From the NCBI GenBank assembly GCA_947165405.1, contig CAMVAG010000015.1, positions 1 to 18,778 on the forward strand: a stretch of 18,778 bases of DNA, written 5' to 3'. How positions within the stretch are numbered: the first letter of the stretch is position 1; every line of letters starts with the position of its first letter. Source of the DNA: an uncultured Selenomonadales bacterium (lineage in GTDB: Bacteria > Bacillota > Negativicutes > Selenomonadales > Selenomonadaceae). Made by a program: the position numbers and the translations under genes. The notes beneath the pieces were generated by a model. That model was not told the DNA's origin. It was given only the letters and a program-made list of their open reading frames with translations, and did not search any database. Positions 14,971-18,778 of this stretch are shown piece by piece.

Positions 14971-15936
14971 ATGTTAAAAAAGTTCATTGACCTTTGCGCG
15001 GCGGAAAAAATTTTCGACGGCGTGCACAAAGTTTTAATAGCGGTTTCCGGCGGCGCGGATTCTCTTGCTTTGGCGGAACTCATGATAAATTCGCGGCAAC
15101 GTTTTAATCTGGAACTTTGCATTGCGCATTTCGAACACGGTTTGCGCGGACAAGCCTCACTCGACGACGCGGCTTTTGTAAAAGAATTTTCTAAGGAACG
15201 CGGGATAAAATTTATCGGCGGACACGGCGACGTTAAAACTTTCGCGGCGGAGAAAAAAATTTCCGTCGAAACGGCAGCAAGAATTTTGCGCTACGAATTT
15301 TTAAGCAAGTTGAATTTCGACGCGACAGTTTTGGCTCACCACGCCGACGACCAAGCCGAAACAATTTTGATGAGACTTCTGCGCGGCGCGACATCTTCGG
15401 GCTTATCGGCGATGAAGTTTCGAACGTTTTCAAAAGATTACGGCTTGCTGATTCGCCCGCTGTTGAGATTCAGAAAAGCCGAGCTTGAAAATTTCTGCCG
15501 CGAAAAAAATTTATCGCCGCGCCTCGATTCGACGAATTATGAAACGGAGGCAACGCGCAATAAAATTCGGCTGGAGCTTATCCCGACGCTTGAGAAATTT
15601 AATCCCTCGCTTGTCGAAACGCTCTGCAGGTTCGGTGAAGTCACGGCGGAAGAAACAGATTTCCTCGACGCGCAAGCAGAAAAAATTTTCCCCGCCGTCG
15701 TCAAAGACAACTCAATTATCCGCGCAGAATTTCTGAAACTTCACGGCGCACTTCAACGCGTCGTCATAAAAAAATTTCTTGCACAAGTCACGGGCTCTGT
15801 TAAAGATTTCGGCTTTGTGCATTTCGAGGGCGTCCGAAAAGTTTTAATCAACGGCTTGGCGGGCGTCGAGTTGCCGAAAAATTTTCGCGCAAATTTAAAA
15901 CGAGGAAGACTAACCGTAACGAAAAATTTTTATTGA
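14971..15936 (+). CDS. tilS: tRNA(Ile)-lysidine synthetase
   Basis: The 321-residue enzyme joins lysine to C34 of the tRNA(Ile) CAU anticodon using ATP, changing it to read AUA. The PP-loop SGGADS is at 26-31 and a HHADDQAETILMRLLRG stretch follows at about 126-142. The protein lacks the C-terminal TilS domain of the 430-470-residue enzymes and matches the shorter form such as Aquifex TilS (317 residues). No ribosome binding site precedes the ATG, and the upstream in-frame sequence has a stop at 14947, so this start is forced. The gap is occupied by the heptamer repeat. It partly overlaps the region before hpt and belongs to the divIC-tilS-hpt-ftsH order. Confidence 0.94.
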   Translation: MLKKFIDLCAAEKIFDGVHKVLIAVSGGADSLALAELMINSRQRFNLELCIAHFEHGLRGQASLDDAAFVKEFSKERGIKFIGGHGDVKTFAAEKKISVETAARILRYEFLSKLNFDATVLAHHADDQAETILMRLLRGATSSGLSAMKFRTFSKDYGLLIRPLLRFRKAELENFCREKNLSPRLDSTNYETEATRNKIRLELIPTLEKFNPSLVETLCRFGEVTAEETDFLDAQAEKIFPAVVKDNSIIRAEFLKLHGALQRVVIKKFLAQVTGSVKDFGFVHFEGVRKVLINGLAGVELPKNFRANLKRGRLTVTKNFY

Positions 15937-15950
15937 AAGGATTGATTGCT

Positions 15951-16508
15951 TTGAAGAGTAAAGAAGATTACATCGAACGCGTGCTGTACACCGAGGAGGA
16001 GATCGCCGCCCGCGCCAAGGAGATCAGCGCGCAAATCAGCGAGGACTACAAAGACATCGCCAAACCCCTTTTGACGGTCGGCATTCTCAACGGCGCAGTC
16101 ATGTTTTATACGGACGTTGTGCGGCGGCTGACCATTCCCGTCCAATTTGATTTTCTTATCGCCTCAAGCTACGACGCAAACAGCCACACCAGCGGCAAAG
16201 TCAACATTCTCAAAAACCTCGACAACGACCCCAAAGGCCGCGACATCCTGCTCATCGAAGACATTATCGATTCGGGCACGACGATGAATTTCTTAATCAA
16301 TTACTTCATGGACAAAAAGGCAAACAGCGTAAAAATTTGCACGCTCCTCAACAAGCCGAGCCGCCGCAAAGTCGACGTTAAGATTGATTATTGCGGCTTT
16401 GAAGTTCCCGACGAGTTCATTGTCGGCTACGGGCTTGACTTCGCGCAACATTATCGCAACCTGCCCTACCTTGGCGTTTTGAATCGCAGTGTTTACGGCG
16501 GCAAGTAA
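15951..16508 (+). CDS. hpt: Hypoxanthine phosphoribosyltransferase
   Basis: This 185-residue cytosolic enzyme salvages hypoxanthine and guanine using PRPP. The PRPP-binding motif LLIEDIIDSGTTM is at about 100-112 (E103, D104), and the C-terminal FIVGYGLDFAQHYRNLPYLGVL is typical of bacterial Hpt. A TTG at 15951 with AAAGGA nine bases upstream is preferred to a TTG at 15933 that overlaps the tilS stop. The loop normally reading VLKG or VLRG reads ILNG, an Asn in a usually basic position. The first half uses many GC-ending codons (ATC, GCC, AAG, GAG, CTG) unlike its neighbours, which could reflect recombination. tilS-hpt-ftsH order supports identity. Confidence 0.94.
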   Translation: MKSKEDYIERVLYTEEEIAARAKEISAQISEDYKDIAKPLLTVGILNGAVMFYTDVVRRLTIPVQFDFLIASSYDANSHTSGKVNILKNLDNDPKGRDILLIEDIIDSGTTMNFLINYFMDKKANSVKICTLLNKPSRRKVDVKIDYCGFEVPDEFIVGYGLDFAQHYRNLPYLGVLNRSVYGGK

Positions 16509-16522
16509 GGAGGGAATCCTCA

Positions 16523-17158
16523 ATGGTCAAAAAAATTTTTTCAGTCCTGTGCATGGCGGCAGTGATTTTGTTCGCGGCACACTCTCAAGCATTCGCGGCA
16601 AAAGTCGTTATCATCCTCGACGCCCCGACGGGAACTTTTACCGAGCCCGAAAAAGTTTACAACATGGTCGAAACTTCTTTGGGAAAGATTTTGAAAAACT
16701 CTTCGGAGTATGAAATTCTGCCGGCGATGGACACGGAAAATTACGTTCAGATTTATCGCGAAGAAAATGATATGATTATGTCCACCGGCGCGGACGAAGG
16801 CAGGCACGAGGAGAAGTGGCTCAAGAAAAGCGACATTAACAACATCTGCAACCACTTCGGCGGCAACTACGTGATTTATGTTCGCGTCACGAGCAGTGAA
16901 CCGAAACATGCCACAGGCGTTTTTACCAGCGGGCAGAAAATGAATGTCGTAACCGATTTCCGCGTTTGGTCGAACAGCAAACAAGATTTTTCCTACATGA
17001 AACGCGCCACGACTCAAGGCTCTTCGCAAACGGTTAATGTCGGCATCTTCGGGCGCGGCAACGGCTCTTCGACTCACGCACTTGAAAAAGCTCTCAACAA
17101 AGGTTTACAGGAAATTGAAAAAGACGCAGCAAAAATCCGCGAGGCAATGCAAGGTTAA
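16523..17158 (+). CDS. Exported protein of unknown function between hpt and ftsH
   Basis: The 211-residue protein has a Sec signal peptide (MVKKIFSVLCMAAVILFAAHSQAFA, cleavage near residue 25-26). The mature part is without membrane segments. It has a stretch predicted to alternate strands and helices (VVIILDAP, EILPAMDTENY, NYVIYVRVTS) and a Gly/Ser-rich region near VGIFGRGNGSS. I do not recognise the family. AAGGAGGG overlaps the hpt stop and precedes the ATG by eight bases, so it is likely co-transcribed with hpt and ftsH. This gene is absent from the Bacillus order, where hprT is followed directly by ftsH. Confidence 0.78.
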   Translation: MVKKIFSVLCMAAVILFAAHSQAFAAKVVIILDAPTGTFTEPEKVYNMVETSLGKILKNSSEYEILPAMDTENYVQIYREENDMIMSTGADEGRHEEKWLKKSDINNICNHFGGNYVIYVRVTSSEPKHATGVFTSGQKMNVVTDFRVWSNSKQDFSYMKRATTQGSSQTVNVGIFGRGNGSSTHALEKALNKGLQEIEKDAAKIREAMQG

Positions 17159-17183
17159 TTTTCCAAACAAAGGAGCGTTTTGA

Positions 17184-18778
17184 TTGAACAGTTTCTTGCG
17201 CAACGTCGGATTTTATTTGCTGGTGATTTTTATCGCGATAACCGCCTACGATTACATGTCGGTCAAGCCCAAGCCGGTTGAGGAAGTAAGTTATTCGCAA
17301 TTCCTTCAGCTGGTTGAGCAAGGCGAGGTAACGAAAGTCACACTGGTAAAAAATTCGATACAAGCCACTAAAAAAGACGGCAACGAGTTCTCTACGATAG
17401 CACCCGACGAGCCGGTTGGCGACGAAACACTTGTCGGAAAACTCGCAGCCAAAGGCGTGGAGATAACTGCGCAGAATCCCAAAGACCCGCCGTGGTGGAT
17501 GACGCTCCTTACGTCTTTGTTGCCGATTGCGTTGTTGGTGGCCTTCTGGTATTTCATGATAAGTCAAGCTCAAGGCGGCGGCGGCAAAGTTTTTTCCTTC
17601 GGCAAGAGCCGTGCAAAACTCATGGGCGGCGACAAAGTCAAAGTTAAATTTTCTGACGTGGCAGGCGCGGACGAGGCTAAGGAAGAACTTGAGGAGGTCG
17701 TCGAATTCCTCAAGCACCCGAAAAAATTTAACGACTTGGGCGCACGAATTCCCAAAGGCGTTTTGCTTTTCGGACCGCCCGGCACCGGCAAAACTCTTTT
17801 GGCAAAAGCGGTCGCGGGTGAGGCGGGCGTTGCTTTCTTCTCGATAAGCGGCTCGGACTTTGTGGAAATGTTCGTCGGCGTCGGTGCCTCCAGAGTTCGT
17901 GATCTGTTCGCGCAGGCAAAGAAAAATTCCCCGTGCATAATTTTTATCGACGAGATTGACGCGGTCGGTCGTCAACGCGGAGCAAATGTCGGCGGCGGTC
18001 ACGACGAACGCGAACAAACTTTGAATCAGTTGCTTGTCGAAATGGACGGCTTCGCGCCTAACGAGGGCATTATCATAATCGCGGCAACCAACCGCCCCGA
18101 TATCCTCGACAGAGCTCTCTTGCGCCCCGGCCGTTTCGACAGACAGATTGTCGTTGACAAGCCCGATGTTCAAGGGCGCGTCGCGATTTTGAAAGTTCAC
18201 ACGAAAGGCAAACCGATTGCCAAAGATGCCGACTTGGATATTTTGGCGAGACGAACTCCCGGCTTCACCGGCGCGGACTTGGCTAACCTTGTCAACGAGG
18301 CGGCACTCCTCGCGGCACGAAGAAACAAGCACGAAATTAACATGATCGAGCTTGAAGAATCTATCGAACGTGTCATGGCGGGCCCCGAAAGAAAATCCAA
18401 AGTCATGAGCGAAGACGAAAAGAAGTTGACGGCTTATCACGAAGGCGGGCATGCGCTTGTAGGTATGATGCTCAAGCACGCCGACCCCGTCCACAAAGTC
18501 ACGATAATTCCTCGCGGCAGAGCCGGCGGCTACACCCTCATGCTTCCCAAAGAGGACAGAAGTTATGCCACGCGTTCCGAATTGATTGACCGTTTGAAAG
18601 TTGCAATGGGCGGGCGCGTTGCCGAAGAAATTGTCCTCAACGAAATTTCGACCGGTGCCTCGCAGGATATTCAACAGGCAAGCCAAATCGTTCGCGCAAT
18701 GATTATGCAATACGGCATGAGCGAAACTTTAGGCTTTGTGTCATACGGCGGCGACCCCGCGCAACAATATTATTTCGG
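17184..18778 (+). CDS. ftsH: ATP-dependent zinc metalloprotease FtsH (partial, C-terminus beyond window)
   Basis: The visible 531 residues cover an N-terminal membrane segment (about 8-24), a periplasmic-type region, a second membrane segment (about 112-131), the AAA ATPase and the start of the protease domain. Walker A GPPGTGKT is at 197-204, Walker B IIFIDEID at 252-259, and the SRH follows with NRPDILDRALLRPGRFDRQ. The zinc motif is HEGGH at 419-423 (most family members have HEAGH), and TGASQD carries the third zinc ligand. FtsH degrades misfolded membrane and regulatory proteins. The TTG start has AAAGGAG upstream at eight-base spacing; the open frame has no ATG here. The last part (about 80-120 residues) lies outside the window. 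Confidence 0.97.
   Translation, partial: MNSFLRNVGFYLLVIFIAITAYDYMSVKPKPVEEVSYSQFLQLVEQGEVTKVTLVKNSIQATKKDGNEFSTIAPDEPVGDETLVGKLAAKGVEITAQNPKDPPWWMTLLTSLLPIALLVAFWYFMISQAQGGGGKVFSFGKSRAKLMGGDKVKVKFSDVAGADEAKEELEEVVEFLKHPKKFNDLGARIPKGVLLFGPPGTGKTLLAKAVAGEAGVAFFSISGSDFVEMFVGVGASRVRDLFAQAKKNSPCIIFIDEIDAVGRQRGANVGGGHDEREQTLNQLLVEMDGFAPNEGIIIIAATNRPDILDRALLRPGRFDRQIVVDKPDVQGRVAILKVHTKGKPIAKDADLDILARRTPGFTGADLANLVNEAALLAARRNKHEINMIELEESIERVMAGPERKSKVMSEDEKKLTAYHEGGHALVGMMLKHADPVHKVTIIPRGRAGGYTLMLPKEDRSYATRSELIDRLKVAMGGRVAEEIVLNEISTGASQDIQQASQIVRAMIMQYGMSETLGFVSYGGDPAQQYYF

Noticed and set aside
15115..15135. ATTGCGCAT in tilS as a third copy of the heptamer repeat
   Set aside because: It encodes the conserved IAHFEHG of TilS and has only one unit, so it is ordinary coding sequence.
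17094..18710. A 538-residue open frame on the minus strand across ftsH
   Set aside because: It lies wholly antisense to ftsH, whose frame has all family motifs; it has no ribosome binding site and composition typical of a shadow frame.
1..18778. tRNA, rRNA, CRISPR array, insertion sequence or prophage
   Set aside because: No cloverleaf, repeat-spacer array, transposase or phage gene was seen on either strand.

Overview
The window looks like a mostly core, densely packed chromosomal segment of a Firmicutes bacterium. Gene content and order suggest a Negativicutes-like (diderm, Selenomonas/Acidaminococcus-type) organism: a dapF-gmk-rpoZ-coaBC run, a divIC-S1 gene-tilS-hpt-ftsH run that follows the Bacillus divIC-yabR-tilS-hprT-ftsH order, a fused TRAP permease, strong AGGAGG ribosome binding sites, and many TTG starts. 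The sporulation genes that sit in the Bacillus version of this region (yabP, yabQ, spoIIE) are not seen. The taxonomic placement is inference; no rRNA or tRNA gene is visible.

Left arm (1-5107, minus strand): a promoter at 5136-5164 drives dapF, gmk, rpoZ, coaBC and a membrane-anchored PIN/TRAM protein. An intrinsic terminator follows, its U-tract touching the ribosome binding site of prmC, and then comes the first codon stretch of a probable tsaC/ywlC. Several junctions are zero-gap (TAA directly followed by ATG). Middle left (5159-7875, plus strand): a divergent promoter sharing the same palindromic -35 hexamer drives a DUF512 radical-SAM/PDZ protein and der, ending at a bidirectional terminator. 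Facing it on the minus strand are a TPR lipoprotein (7890-8450) and a fused TRAP permease (8523-10445) with no receptor gene beside it.

Accessory block (10446-12898, minus strand): two hairpin-rich non-coding elements, a PIN-toxin/antitoxin pair, a small DMT (EamA-like) membrane protein, and an exported protein of unknown function with a near-consensus promoter. Right arm (13024-18778, plus strand): an FkbM-type methyltransferase with an extra N-terminal region, then a promoter (14134-14162) and divIC, an S1-domain gene, tilS, hpt, an unknown exported protein, and ftsH, which runs off the window.

No phage, insertion sequence, CRISPR array or clearly new multi-gene system is evident. The most unusual signals are small: a heptamer (AATGCGY) repeat found both in frame inside the DUF512 gene and at the start of tilS; two divergent promoters built on one shared palindromic -35; intrinsic terminators fused to the ribosome binding sites of the next gene; and the nested palindromes upstream of the TRAP gene. 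No stretch longer than about 300 bases lacks a gene; the longest gap is 10446-10672.
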